A DNA stretch of 64,000 nucleotides from Jonesiaceae bacterium BS-20 (GTDB lineage: Bacteria > Actinomycetota > Actinomycetes > Actinomycetales > Cellulomonadaceae): NCBI GenBank assembly GCA_039995105.1, contig CP146203.1, positions 2,852,001 to 2,916,000 of the forward strand, read 5' to 3'. Shown here one piece after another: positions 1 to 8,471 of this stretch; position 1 is the first letter of the stretch; each line of letters begins with the position of its first letter. The translations under genes and the position numbers were made by a program. A model generated the notes under the pieces. The model had not been told where the DNA came from. It was given only the letters and a program-made list of their open reading frames with translations, and did not search any database.

Positions 1-141
1 AGCCGCGTTTGGGGTTTGGACTTTGACCCGGGGTCAAACGTGGTCGATGTTTACGTGCGTTACTTGCGTGGAAAACTCGGCGAAGACACAATCGAAACGG
101 TCCGTGGAGCAGGCTACCGCCTGCAGGTTAGCAACATGTGA
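1..141 (+). CDS. OmpR/PhoB-family response regulator, C-terminal end (partial)
   Basis: Only the last 46 codons are in the window; the reading frame is open from base 1 to the TGA at 139-141. The translated tail contains VVDVYVRYLRGKL followed by ETVRGAGYRL, which is the recognition-helix and beta-hairpin signature of the winged-helix DNA-binding domain of OmpR/PhoB response regulators. The receiver domain and most of the effector domain lie upstream. Its sensor kinase is not visible. It is followed on the same strand by the DUF4956/VTC pair after about 90 bases, so it could regulate or be cotranscribed with them, but that is inference. Confidence 0.85.
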   Translation, partial: SRVWGLDFDPGSNVVDVYVRYLRGKLGEDTIETVRGAGYRLQVSNM

Positions 142-232
142 AGTCTCTAATGTTCGTCTCACCGTAGTCTCACACTCGGGCGACATGATGAATACAGTCA
201 ACAAAACGACGCACGTATTCTAAGGAGTTTTC

Positions 233-844
233 ATGTCATTCACTGCCCCGATTATCGTAGCCATTGTTACCAACCTGATCGCGATTACGGTCTTGGCTTA
301 CGGTTTGTACTTCCGCCGCCACCGCCGTGCAGATCTCTTACTGGCCTACACCGCGCTCAACGTGGGTGTCATGACCGTGACTATGGTTCTGTCCACCGTT
401 GAGGCCGGGATTGGGTTGGGCTTAGGACTCTTTGGAATCCTGTCGATTATCCGGTTGCGTTCCGACCAGATCACCCAGCAAGAAATTGCGTACTACTTTG
501 TGTCGCTGGTTTTGGGACTGCTAGCAGGGCTGCACCCCACGGCGTTGTGGGTAGTTCCAGCATTCTCGGCACTGATCCTGGCCGTGATGTGGATTATGGA
601 TAGCCCAATCGTTGCACCTCGCGCTCGCCACACGACCATTACGTTGGACCGGGCTTACACCCAGGAAACCGAACTTATTCTTGCTCTTGAACAACTCTTG
701 GGTGGCGAAGTTATGCGCGTTGAGGTGCAGGAGCTCGACGTTGTCCGTGACATCACCGTGGTAGACGTTCGTTACCGCATTGCAAATGTTGATTCTTCGC
801 TGACCGCAATTGCGACCCGTTTTGCAGAGCTGGTTTCCAAATGA
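233..844 (+). CDS. DUF4956 membrane protein
   Basis: A 203-residue protein with about four hydrophobic segments in its first 120 residues (roughly 5-25, 38-55, 58-75 and 92-118) and a soluble C-terminal domain of about 80 residues. This layout and sequences such as GLGLFGILSIIRLRSDQI match the DUF4956 family. The ATG at 233 is preceded by a perfect AAGGAG at 222-227. The gene overlaps the following VTC-domain gene by four bases (ATGA), so the two are translationally coupled. DUF4956 proteins are commonly found beside VTC-domain polyphosphate-polymerase-like proteins; a membrane-partner role for polyphosphate or an anionic polymer is inferred from that association. The precise function is unknown. 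Confidence 0.85.
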   Translation: MSFTAPIIVAIVTNLIAITVLAYGLYFRRHRRADLLLAYTALNVGVMTVTMVLSTVEAGIGLGLGLFGILSIIRLRSDQITQQEIAYYFVSLVLGLLAGLHPTALWVVPAFSALILAVMWIMDSPIVAPRARHTTITLDRAYTQETELILALEQLLGGEVMRVEVQELDVVRDITVVDVRYRIANVDSSLTAIATRFAELVSK

Positions 845-1617
845 GCCTTGCAAACATTGACACCCTGAACCCAATTTCGCTCACGGAACTCACGGAGTCA
901 TCGGCTCTCATGAGCCGCGTGGACCGCAAGTATTTTGTGCCACGCGCCGTGGTCGAAGAGCTGATTGCAGAGAATCAGCACCAAGCCCGAGTCTTAGAAA
1001 TTGATGGCCGGCGCAACTTCACCTACGAGACCGTCTACTTCGACTCCCCCGAGTTCGGTTTCTACCGAGACCACGCACAGGGTAAACGCCACCGGTTCAA
1101 GGTGCGGGTGCGCACCTACGTTGATAGCGGCCTGCGCATGCTGGAAGTGAAGTCCAAGGGATTCCGCGGACGCACCTTGAAGGAACGCATTCGGTTCCCT
1201 CATGGCCAAGCCCAGCAGGCATCGGAAAACCTTGTTCTTACGCCCGAGGGCACCGCATTTGTGAACCAGATTGTAGGCGGCGACGCGAGCGTGTTGGAAC
1301 CGGTGTTGACCACCGTGTACCGCAGAACGACCCTTGCCCTTGGTGATCAACGGGTCACGCTGGACATGGCGCTTGAGTGCCGCGATGGCCAGGCCGTCTT
1401 CTACGGCCCGGATGACATTTTGGTCGAAACCAAGTCTCCATCACGCGGCAGTTCCTTTGATGCCGCATTGCGGGCCCGCAATATTCGGCCACACTCGGTC
1501 AGCAAGTATTGCGTCGCAGCGTCGCTGTTGTACCCGGAGCTGCCCCGCAATAAGTGGAATCGCACACTGCAGCGCTTCTTCCTGCCGGACGCCGCACAGA
1601 ACCGACTTGCCGCCTAA
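841..1617 (+). CDS. VTC-domain (polyphosphate polymerase domain) protein
   Basis: A 258-residue protein of the CYTH/triphosphate-tunnel fold related to the catalytic domain of yeast Vtc4. Visible family features are SRVDRKYFVP near residue 25, ETVYFDSP near residue 63, the basic strand GKRHRFKVRVRTY near 80-95 and LEVKSKG near 100-107; alternating basic residues of this kind line the phosphate tunnel, and later acidic residues (LEPVLTTVYRR, LDMALEC) would bind metal. No transmembrane segment is seen, so membrane attachment would depend on the DUF4956 partner encoded by the overlapping upstream gene. Eukaryotic members make polyphosphate from ATP; activity of bacterial members of this kind is less certain. 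The stop lies 3 bases from the convergent GNAT gene. Confidence 0.85.
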   Translation: MSLANIDTLNPISLTELTESSALMSRVDRKYFVPRAVVEELIAENQHQARVLEIDGRRNFTYETVYFDSPEFGFYRDHAQGKRHRFKVRVRTYVDSGLRMLEVKSKGFRGRTLKERIRFPHGQAQQASENLVLTPEGTAFVNQIVGGDASVLEPVLTTVYRRTTLALGDQRVTLDMALECRDGQAVFYGPDDILVETKSPSRGSSFDAALRARNIRPHSVSKYCVAASLLYPELPRNKWNRTLQRFFLPDAAQNRLAA

Positions 1618-1620
1618 AAT

Positions 1621-1935
1621 CTAGCCAAGCAGATCTTGGTACACCGGGTTACGGTCAATGTAGGCCTTGATGAACGGGCAAATCGGGTTGACCGTAGCAC
1701 CGAGTTTGCGGGCCCAGGAGAAGGATTCCGATGCGAGCCTGCCGGCAATGCCGCGGCCCTCATATGCCGGTTGCACAACAGTGGAAGGAATGGCCAGGGT
1801 CTTGTTGAATAGTCCGGTTCCCTGCAGTTCATATTGCAGGTAACCAACTACGGTGCCATCTGGAAGTTGGGCTTCAAAACGGCTGGCCCCAGCGTTTTGC
1901 ACAATCTCAACTTCTTCCTCGTTATTCTCCGTCAT
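1621..1935 (-). CDS. Small GNAT-family N-acetyltransferase (COG2388 type)
   Basis: A compact protein of 104 residues if translation starts at ATG 1935 (MTENNEEE). A longer open frame reaches 1971, but its extra residues look non-coding. The segment VVQPAYEGRGIAGRL carries the acetyl-CoA pyrophosphate-binding loop (R/Q-x-x-G-x-A) of GNAT motif A, and the C-terminal NPICPFIKAYIDRNPVYQDLL is the signature of the small YidJ-like GNAT branch (COG2388), which lacks the N-terminal motifs of larger GNATs. The acceptor substrate is not predictable. It is convergent with the VTC gene, with a 3-base gap. Confidence 0.85.
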   Translation of the reverse strand: MTENNEEEVEIVQNAGASRFEAQLPDGTVVGYLQYELQGTGLFNKTLAIPSTVVQPAYEGRGIAGRLASESFSWARKLGATVNPICPFIKAYIDRNPVYQDLLG

Positions 1936-2080
1936 GTATCTATCTTGGTCTTCCCCACCGATATTGACCACTCACCGCTCCGTTTGTCTACGCCATACAG
2001 TAATAAACATGCGGCGACGTCACAGACCATAGGAGTCAAAAAACGCTAGAAACTTGGGTGTAAACAGGGATAATAAGTGT

Positions 2081-3376
2081 GTGCCTTCAACCCCAGAATC
2101 GGTGAGTTCGCCCTCCCGTAACCCTTATGCAACCCTATTTGCGCACCCCGGTGCTGCCCGGTTCTCTATTTCCGGTGCCGTAGCCCGGTTGCCCATGTCC
2201 ATGGTGGGAATTGGCATCCTGCTCATGGTCGAGGGAATCTACAAATCGTACGAGCTCGGTGGCGTTATCAGCGCCGCGTACATCATTGCCCAAGCTATTT
2301 GCTCTCCGCAGTTAGCCAAACTGGTCGACAAACGGGGCCAGGCTAAGATCATGCGGCCCGCGATTGTTATCAGCGCGGTTTCATTGGTCGCCCTCATCAT
2401 CTGTGCCATCACCCAGGCACCAATTTGGACCCTGTTTGCCTTTGCTATTTTAACCGGTTCAACCATCGGTTCCATTGGCGCAATGGTGCGAGCCCGCTGG
2501 TCACACGTCATTGACAGCCCCAAGGATCTGCACACGGCCTACTCCCTTGAGTCCGCGATCGATGAGATGATCTTTGTGGTTGGCCCAATCGCAGCCACCA
2601 TGCTTGCTACGTCGGTTGCGTCATTTGCCGGGTTGATCGTTCCACTGTTCTTCATGGTCATTGGCGGGTTCTGGTTCCTATCAAATAGGGACACCGAGCC
2701 CCCAGCGGTCACCTACGCCAAGGATGACAAGGTTAAGTCGGTTCTATTGAACCCGGCCCTGCTGTGTGTGATCGCCGTCTTTATTTGTATTGGTGGGCTC
2801 TTTGGGGCTACCGACGTCACCACCATCGCGTTTGCGGAAGAGCAGGGCAAAAAGGAGTTGGCCGGGGTGATCCTTGGTATCTTCGCCCTTGGATCCGGGA
2901 TCTCCGGTTTAGGATACGGTGCTCGGCAGTGGGCTTCTCCCCTGTGGCAGCGGTTTGCCTTTGGAATCATTGGACTAGCTGTCGGTGTCTCACTATTCTT
3001 ATTCGCAACAAACCTATGGGTTTTGGCAGGTGTCATGTTCGTGACCGGTTTTGCTATCTCACCCACCTTGATCAACGGTAACAACCTCGTGCAGTTGGTG
3101 GTTTCACCACGGCAATTGACTGAGGGGCTGACCTGGGTGGGAACCGCTCTGGGTGCAGGCGTTGCCGTTGGCTCGGCTGTGGCCGGTGGTCAGATTGATA
3201 ACCACGGAGCCCATGCCGGGTTCTTCATTGTCATGTACGCGGCCGCAGTCTCGGTGGTTGTCGTCTTGGTTTCACTGCCCGCGTTACGCAAGCGCACGGC
3301 AGTCCAACCACACACCATCACCGAGATGGACCTGACCAAACCGGATACAGAACCCGGCGTAGAGCCGCAGCAATAA
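2081..3376 (+). CDS. MFS transporter
   Basis: About 431 residues with twelve hydrophobic segments and the cytoplasmic loop 2-3 motif LAKLVDKRGQAKIMRP, a variant of the GxLaDrxGrr/k signature of the major facilitator superfamily. The C-terminal tail is hydrophilic. I place the start at GTG 2081, which has AGGGA at 2066-2070 ten bases upstream; a TTG at 2054 in the same frame would add nine residues. The sequence resembles uncharacterised actinobacterial MFS permeases annotated as drug or sugar efflux; no substrate can be assigned. It stands alone, with short non-coding gaps on both sides. Confidence 0.88.
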   Translation: MPSTPESVSSPSRNPYATLFAHPGAARFSISGAVARLPMSMVGIGILLMVEGIYKSYELGGVISAAYIIAQAICSPQLAKLVDKRGQAKIMRPAIVISAVSLVALIICAITQAPIWTLFAFAILTGSTIGSIGAMVRARWSHVIDSPKDLHTAYSLESAIDEMIFVVGPIAATMLATSVASFAGLIVPLFFMVIGGFWFLSNRDTEPPAVTYAKDDKVKSVLLNPALLCVIAVFICIGGLFGATDVTTIAFAEEQGKKELAGVILGIFALGSGISGLGYGARQWASPLWQRFAFGIIGLAVGVSLFLFATNLWVLAGVMFVTGFAISPTLINGNNLVQLVVSPRQLTEGLTWVGTALGAGVAVGSAVAGGQIDNHGAHAGFFIVMYAAAVSVVVVLVSLPALRKRTAVQPHTITEMDLTKPDTEPGVEPQQ

Positions 3377-3504
3377 AAGATAGTCTGCATTACCCATTGA
3401 GCCATGTTCTGGCATATTTGCGGACAAAATCATCGTAGGATCTAAGCAGTCGTGCTCACGGTCACAGTTGGGTGCGTTCAGAACTCGGCTTATCTAGGAC
3501 TCTC

Positions 3505-4005
3505 ATGATCACGTTCATCGTTGTTGGCATCATCGGTTTATCCCTGCTGGCCTTGTCCACACTGTTTGGGGAAATCCTAGACCTCGCAGACGGTGCTGTG
3601 TCAGGAACCGGACTCGGATCAGGGCTTACGGTCTTTGGTGCGGTTGGGCTACTGACCTACCGCGGTGATGGTTCCCTGCTCTGGCCCATTGTTTGGTCCG
3701 CTATAGCGGGCTTTGCCATGATGGCCATTGTGCAGTTCGCCATTGTTCGGCTGCGCAAACTCGATGACGGCGTGCGTGGCTCGGTAGTCGGTGTCCAAGG
3801 AATTGCAACGACCGATATCACTTCCTCCCGCGGTGAGGTCTCTCTGGACGACCCTGCGGAATTGGAACGTCGGATGGCCTGGTCAAACACTCCCATCGCT
3901 GAGGGTTCCCGCATCGTTGTCAGAGAACAGGCCGGAAGCCGCGTGCGAGTCGAGCCCATTGGCTCCGCCGCCTCACCGGACCAGACCTTTGCACCTAAGA
4001 ACTAA
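3505..4005 (+). CDS. NfeD-like membrane protein
   Basis: A 166-residue protein with three hydrophobic segments (about residues 4-24, 40-55 and 60-82) followed by a soluble beta-rich domain (about 95-150; VGVQGIATTDI, GSRIVVREQAGSRVRVEP) that looks like the OB-fold domain of NfeD/YuaF proteins. The start at ATG 3505 is preferred because AGGA at 3496-3499 sits upstream; a GTG at 3472 is in frame. It lies 39 bases upstream of a flotillin/SPFH gene on the same strand. NfeD-like proteins are typically encoded with and bind to flotillins, so a role in membrane-microdomain organisation is inferred. Confidence 0.78.
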   Translation: MITFIVVGIIGLSLLALSTLFGEILDLADGAVSGTGLGSGLTVFGAVGLLTYRGDGSLLWPIVWSAIAGFAMMAIVQFAIVRLRKLDDGVRGSVVGVQGIATTDITSSRGEVSLDDPAELERRMAWSNTPIAEGSRIVVREQAGSRVRVEPIGSAASPDQTFAPKN

Positions 4006-4044
4006 ACTCTTGTCCACCAAACCGAAAGGAAGCCCGTACGCCGG

Positions 4045-5499
4045 GTGAACCATATGTTTGATTCGAATACTTCGATCGGTATCTTCGCGATCATCGCTCT
4101 TGTCATCGTGCTTTTTGCGCTGGTCGCATTTGTGGCCAACCGTTTGCGCCGCGTACCACCAAATGAGGCCCTCGTTATTGTGGGCCGCGGTGCGGGAGGC
4201 GGCGCCCAGGACGTCAACCAGCGCGTAGTTGTTGGTGGCCGCGTATTTGTGTGGCCAATTCTGCAGCAGGGATTCTCCATCTCCTTGGAACAGCGCCAAA
4301 TCGGAATCACCGTTGAGGGCGTAGACAAGAACCGCATCAAGATTGCCATTAAGGCATCGATTAACTTCAAGGTCCGCGGTGATGAAGAAGGCGTGCGCCG
4401 TGCCGCCCAGCGCTTCTTATCCCAGCAGGAAATGTTGACCGAGATCATTAAGGAATCCCTCGAAGGATCCCTTCGTTCGATCGTGGGTGACATGACCATC
4501 GAGCAGATCATTTCCGACCGTAAGGGTCTGTCAGACCGCGTTGTTGACTCAACCAAAACCGACCTATCCGAGCAGGGTCTGCAGGTTGACCTCCTGAACA
4601 TCTCCGATATCTCCACCCCGGGCTCCGATTATCTAGCGAACCTCGGCCGCGCGGAAGCTGCGCGCGCCCGCCAGATCGCTGAAGTTTCTGAGGCTGAAGC
4701 TCGCCGGGCATCGGAATTTGCTGTTATTGAAGCAGCCGAGCAGATTGCCGAGCGTCAAAAGGCGCTGGACCTGCGCAAGGCCACCATTAAGGCAGAGACG
4801 GACCGGGCAAACGAGGAAGCTGAGGCTTCCGGTCAGCTTGCCCGCGCCGAGCAGGACCGCATTGTTGCAACTGAGCAGCGCGAGGCCCTGTCCGAGCAGG
4901 CCAAGGTGACCGAGGAAGAGTTGGACATCTCCGTGCGTAAGCCAGCCGAGGCTGCCGCGTACGCCCAGGTCCAAGAGGCTAACGCTAACCGTGATGCTGC
5001 CAACGCCGCCACGGAAGCCGATGCGTACAAGCGCAAGGTCATCGCTGAGGCAAACAAGACCGCAGCGATTCAGGACGCCGAGGCAGCTGCCGAGGCCGTG
5101 CGCCGTCAAGGTGAGGCAGAGCGTGACCGTCAGGTTGCCCTCGCGGCCGGTATTAAGGCCGATGGTGATGCCCGGGCATTCGCGGTTGAGGCCGCTGGTC
5201 GCGCCGAGGCTATTGCAACGGACCTCAAGGCCGAGGCACTCAAGAAGTACGGTGAAGCAGCGCTGGTACAGGAGCTCATTGAGCGTCTGCCCGAGATTGT
5301 GCGTGCGGCAGCCGAGCCGGTTGGCAACATCCAAGGCATGACCGTGATCTCGAACGATGGCGCATCCGCCATTTCCAAGACCGTCACAGACGTGCTCGCC
5401 GAGGGTCAGCAGATTGTGAAGCAACTGACCGGTGTGGACATCGCAGATCTGCTCTCCAAGGCAGCCCACAAGGCAGATGTAACGAACTCAAACAACTAG
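4045..5499 (+). CDS. Flotillin-like SPFH/band 7 protein
   Basis: A 484-residue protein: an N-terminal membrane helix (about 10-30), an SPFH domain (about 33-200, with ALVIVGRGAGGG, the INFKVRGDEEGVRRAAQRFL stretch and VGDMTIEQIISDR), a long Ala/Glu-rich coiled coil (about 200-400) with the EA-repeats typical of flotillins, and a C-terminal segment ending in ADLLSKAAHKAD. This is the architecture of bacterial FloT/YuaG, which scaffolds functional membrane microdomains on the cytoplasmic face. The upstream NfeD-like gene supports that assignment. The start is GTG 4045; ATG 4054 in the same frame is equally possible. A strong terminator follows at 5526-5576. Confidence 0.92.
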   Translation: MNHMFDSNTSIGIFAIIALVIVLFALVAFVANRLRRVPPNEALVIVGRGAGGGAQDVNQRVVVGGRVFVWPILQQGFSISLEQRQIGITVEGVDKNRIKIAIKASINFKVRGDEEGVRRAAQRFLSQQEMLTEIIKESLEGSLRSIVGDMTIEQIISDRKGLSDRVVDSTKTDLSEQGLQVDLLNISDISTPGSDYLANLGRAEAARARQIAEVSEAEARRASEFAVIEAAEQIAERQKALDLRKATIKAETDRANEEAEASGQLARAEQDRIVATEQREALSEQAKVTEEELDISVRKPAEAAAYAQVQEANANRDAANAATEADAYKRKVIAEANKTAAIQDAEAAAEAVRRQGEAERDRQVALAAGIKADGDARAFAVEAAGRAEAIATDLKAEALKKYGEAALVQELIERLPEIVRAAAEPVGNIQGMTVISNDGASAISKTVTDVLAEGQQIVKQLTGVDIADLLSKAAHKADVTNSNN

Positions 5500-5525
5500 T
5501 CCGCTGTTGCCTTAGTCCAATCTAT

Positions 5526-5576
5526 GGTTGGCCGGTTCCGCGTCGCTGCATGCGAAGTGGAACCGGCCAACCTTTT
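5526..5576 (+). terminator. Rho-independent terminator after the flotillin gene
   Basis: A 14-bp perfect stem (GGTTGGCCGGTTCC at 5526-5539 pairing with 5559-5572) is followed directly by TTTT. It lies 27 bases after the flotillin stop codon. Confidence 0.9.
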
Positions 5577-5669
5577 CACCCGTGCTTCCTATCACAAATG
5601 TCTATTTAACTGCACAAGAATCGTTTATGCTGCGAGGAGTTACGTTTACGAGTTGATGGGACAAAGAAG

Positions 5670-6737
5670 TTGCATTTCAAGAAAATACTCACTGTAGCAA
5701 CAGCAGCTACAGTTACCCTTGCACTATCCATTGGGATGAGCACACCCGCACTAGCCGCCACGGATGAGTACCGCCCCGGGATTTCCAGCCCCAGCGATAC
5801 CGGAAATGCTTCCTGGCACCCAACCGGTGCTGACGTTTCCTTAATCGCACAAGCTTTTACTCAACCGGAAACCGGTCAGGTTGCTTCATTTACCTTCAAG
5901 CTCCATGACGTTGCATCGAATAACCTGTTTACTGCAGCTGCATTGCATACGTTTGACAATGAAGCTGGTCCCTCCGCAGAGCCCATCACCGGAGGGGTAG
6001 CCCAGATTTCACTTGAGGACTCGGTTGATAACCAGATCGATGCTCTCCTGACGTTCCCCGACCGCCCAACGCTGCTGGAAGGTGAACGTTACGCGATTGT
6101 CTTTAATCCGCTCCTGCAAGAACCCGATACTGAAGACCCCGACAGTGAAGTATCCATCGCTTCGTTTGTTAACTATTTCAGTTGGTCGGCACACGATCCC
6201 AACTTCGTTACTTGGAATGTACTCAACGGTGTTTGGGAGGGCTACAGCACCAGTCACCTAATCTTTTCTTCCCAACTAGTTACTTCGGTTGCTACTCCCG
6301 AGGCTCCGACTTTGGGAACCGCCGAGTGCGGCATTGTTCCTGAGGTAGTTCTACCGGTCACTGAAGGTATTACCTATGACGTTCAGCAAGAAGGAATGTC
6401 CTGGGTTATTACTGCAGAAGCGGCTGAAGGCTACGAGCTTGCTGCCGAGAGTGCTACTTCTTGGACGCTTGAGTTCACCGTCGCCGCCTGCACAATCGTG
6501 CCTGCCGACCCGGTCGATCCTGGTGAGACCGAGGACCCTGTTGATGAGGAAAAGCCAGTTATCACCGATAAACCAACAACCGAGGACAAGTTGGTTGTGC
6601 AGCAGAAACCAGCCAACCCCAAGGGCACACTGGCTGATACCGGCGTGAACGTTACCGGCCCCTTGGTTATGTCCCTGAGTCTATTGTTGCTTGGCGCCGG
6701 CGCCTTCGTTGCTACCCGCCTGGCAAGGGTGAACTGA
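5670..6737 (+). CDS. Secreted cell-wall-anchored protein with LADTG sorting signal
   Basis: A 355-residue exported protein starting at TTG 5670 (AAAGAAG lies just upstream). Residues 1-29 form a signal peptide ending at ALA-ATDEY. Residues 30-210 contain a choice-of-anchor-like beta domain (SLIAQAFTQPETGQVASFTF). A second small beta module follows, with an acidic Pro/Asp/Glu-rich stalk (PADPVDPGETEDPVDEE). The C-terminus holds the sortase signal LADTG, a hydrophobic helix and a short basic tail (RLARVN). LAXTG motifs are typical substrates of actinobacterial class E sortases, so covalent attachment to peptidoglycan is expected. The ligand is unknown and no sortase gene is present in the window. 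Confidence 0.82.
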   Translation: MHFKKILTVATAATVTLALSIGMSTPALAATDEYRPGISSPSDTGNASWHPTGADVSLIAQAFTQPETGQVASFTFKLHDVASNNLFTAAALHTFDNEAGPSAEPITGGVAQISLEDSVDNQIDALLTFPDRPTLLEGERYAIVFNPLLQEPDTEDPDSEVSIASFVNYFSWSAHDPNFVTWNVLNGVWEGYSTSHLIFSSQLVTSVATPEAPTLGTAECGIVPEVVLPVTEGITYDVQQEGMSWVITAEAAEGYELAAESATSWTLEFTVAACTIVPADPVDPGETEDPVDEEKPVITDKPTTEDKLVVQQKPANPKGTLADTGVNVTGPLVMSLSLLLLGAGAFVATRLARVN

Positions 6738-6758
6738 CACCTACCGTATCCTTGGGGA

Positions 6759-7136
6759 ATGATGTTGACTCGACACGAAGCCGCTATCCGGCTCGATATC
6801 TCCCCTGAAATGGCAAAACGCCACGATATTCCGGCGCGTATTTCTGAGGAAGAGTTGGCCGAGTTGGATTCCAACCCGCCGCCATGGCTTGCTCAGTCAA
6901 GGGCCAACCGGACCGGTAAACGCCCCGTTTGGGTCACGCTCACGTGCGTGGTCTGCGGCGCAACCGAGATCGCGCGACCTAAGAAGTGGTGGCCGCAGTT
7001 CACGTACCTCAGCTGCACCGAGCACTACGAGGATGAACTGCCACCCGTTGCCGAGGGTTTGCAACGCCACGAGGTCAGCGGGATCGGAAATAGTTTCTAT
7101 GGCGTGATTGATGAGAAGCTCATCGATTTCTCATAG
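6759..7136 (+). CDS. Conserved hypothetical protein with zinc-ribbon-like cysteines
   Basis: A 125-residue soluble protein that I recognise only as a conserved actinobacterial hypothetical. The N-terminus (LTRHEAAIRLDISPEMAKRH) looks like a short helical, HTH-like segment. The middle carries CVVCGATE near residue 65 and a single Cys-x-x-His (CTEH) near residue 85, which together could form a CxxC...CxxH metal site. A conserved RPKKWWPQF stretch lies between them. ATG 6759 and ATG 6762 are adjacent alternative starts. It begins 21 bases after the LADTG gene, but may be independently expressed. A hairpin terminator follows at 7146-7191. Function unknown. Confidence 0.75.
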   Translation: MMLTRHEAAIRLDISPEMAKRHDIPARISEEELAELDSNPPPWLAQSRANRTGKRPVWVTLTCVVCGATEIARPKKWWPQFTYLSCTEHYEDELPPVAEGLQRHEVSGIGNSFYGVIDEKLIDFS

Positions 7137-7145
7137 CCCAAAAGA

Positions 7146-7191
7146 CACGTTTGGCCCTGTCCGTGGTTATCCACAGGCAGGGCCAAACGTG
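7146..7191. terminator. Bidirectional hairpin between convergent genes
   Basis: A 14-bp perfect inverted repeat (CACGTTTGGCCCTG at 7146-7159 with its complement at 7178-7191) lies between the convergent small Cys protein gene and the VIT1-type gene. No long T-run follows, so termination strength is uncertain. A second 10-bp inverted repeat, TCTGATCAAC at 7211-7220 with its complement at 7228-7237, overlaps the stop codon of the VIT1-type gene. Confidence 0.7.
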
Positions 7192-7232
7192 CTAATAACT
7201 CGATGCTAGGTCTGATCAACACCTCAGGTTGA

Positions 7233-8351
7233 TCAGATCCCGGAGACTCCAAAGAGCCAGCCGAGCACGTAGGTAGCCGCGGCCGCCCCGTAGCCAATCG
7301 CGAGTTGGCGCAGTGCCCTACGCATAGGCGATGCCCCGGATAGGATCCCGACCGTCGCCCCAGTACCCAGGAGTGCGATGCCTACAAGCGCCGCGGAGAT
7401 CACCACAGCAAGGAATCCGGTTGCCCCAAGGATGTAAGGCAACAGCGGGATGATCGCACCGGAGGCAAAGAAGAAAAAGCTTGAGATCGCAGCACCCCAA
7501 GCGGTTCCCACGGACTCGTGCTGCTCCATGTCCACGGACTCGGCAATCTGGGTGTGCTCACCAAATGACTCAATCATCTGGACAGCGTGTTCGTTGGCTT
7601 CTTCCTCGCCCATGCCCCGCGCCCGGTACACCAGGGCAAGTTCATTCTCATCCACATCAAGGTGTGCAATCGCGGCCGATGCCTCCGGTGCAGGTGATTC
7701 CGCATCCAACAGTTCCAGTTGGGACTTGATAGAAACAAATTCACCGGCGCCCATTGAAAGTGCCCCGGCGAGCAGCCCTGCGGCGCCCGTCAGGATGATG
7801 ATCGAGTTGCTCGCTCCCGATGCCCCAATTCCGAGGATGAGCGCAAGGTTGGATACCAGCCCATCATTTGCGCCAAAGACGGCGGCCCGGAACGTTCCGG
7901 ACATCCGCTGGCGGCCACGGGTGGCGAGTCCGCGCACAACTTCACCGTGGATGCGCTCGTCAGCTCTCATCTGCTCGGAAGCGTCTTGCTCTTCCAAGTA
8001 TCCGGTGCGCAGCTCTGCCTGTTGGGCCAGCGCCAACACGAATACGCCACCAAAGCGGCGGGCCAAGAAACCTAGGGCCCGGGTGCGCTTGGACCCCCTC
8101 AGGGGTTTGCCTTCATGCTCGCCCAGCAGGGAACGCCAGTGGTCTTCATGGCGCTTTTCAGCGTCTGCTAAGGCTAGGAGAATTTCACGTTCTTCGCCGG
8201 TTCGCCGGCTGGCGAGGTCGCGGTACGTGGCGGCCTCGGCCCGCTCATCAGCCAAGTGGTTACGCCACCGCCTGATTTGTTTCTTGGTAATCTGTGGATT
8301 CTGCGATCCAGCGGTCTGCGGGAAATTCGCCGGTACATTCATGTCTTTCAT
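7233..8351 (-). CDS. VIT1/CCC1-family transporter with N-terminal ferritin-like domain
   Basis: About 372 residues. The N-terminal 140 residues form a rubrerythrin/ferritin-like four-helix module with di-iron-type motifs (DERAEAATYRDL, EKRHEDHW, then QAELRTGYLEE and DERIHGEVV). A VIT1/CCC1 domain follows, with FGANDGLVSNLALILG, LAGALSMGAGEFVS, cytoplasmic metal-binding helices and three C-terminal membrane segments. This fusion resembles MbfA-type exporters that remove iron or manganese from the cytoplasm. The start is taken as ATG 8351 (MKDMN); ATG 8342 is also possible and the frame is open to 8411. It is divergent from the MazG-like gene, with about 120 bases between. No iron box is evident by eye. 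Confidence 0.9.
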   Translation of the reverse strand: MKDMNVPANFPQTAGSQNPQITKKQIRRWRNHLADERAEAATYRDLASRRTGEEREILLALADAEKRHEDHWRSLLGEHEGKPLRGSKRTRALGFLARRFGGVFVLALAQQAELRTGYLEEQDASEQMRADERIHGEVVRGLATRGRQRMSGTFRAAVFGANDGLVSNLALILGIGASGASNSIIILTGAAGLLAGALSMGAGEFVSIKSQLELLDAESPAPEASAAIAHLDVDENELALVYRARGMGEEEANEHAVQMIESFGEHTQIAESVDMEQHESVGTAWGAAISSFFFFASGAIIPLLPYILGATGFLAVVISAALVGIALLGTGATVGILSGASPMRRALRQLAIGYGAAAATYVLGWLFGVSGI

Positions 8352-8471
8352 TGTGCCAAGGATTGGAAAAACCAAAGTTCGGATAGTCGAAGTATTAGTT
8401 GCGAGCACCAATTACTCGCCAAACCGGGTAGGTGGGTTGGAGCGTGTAGCCCGGTGTGAAAGTCTTAGGGC

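Noticed and set aside
4633-5469. 278-codon minus-strand ORF opposite the flotillin gene
   Set aside because: It is the antisense shadow of the Ala/Glu coiled-coil; the product is Leu/Gly/Cys-rich with no family features.
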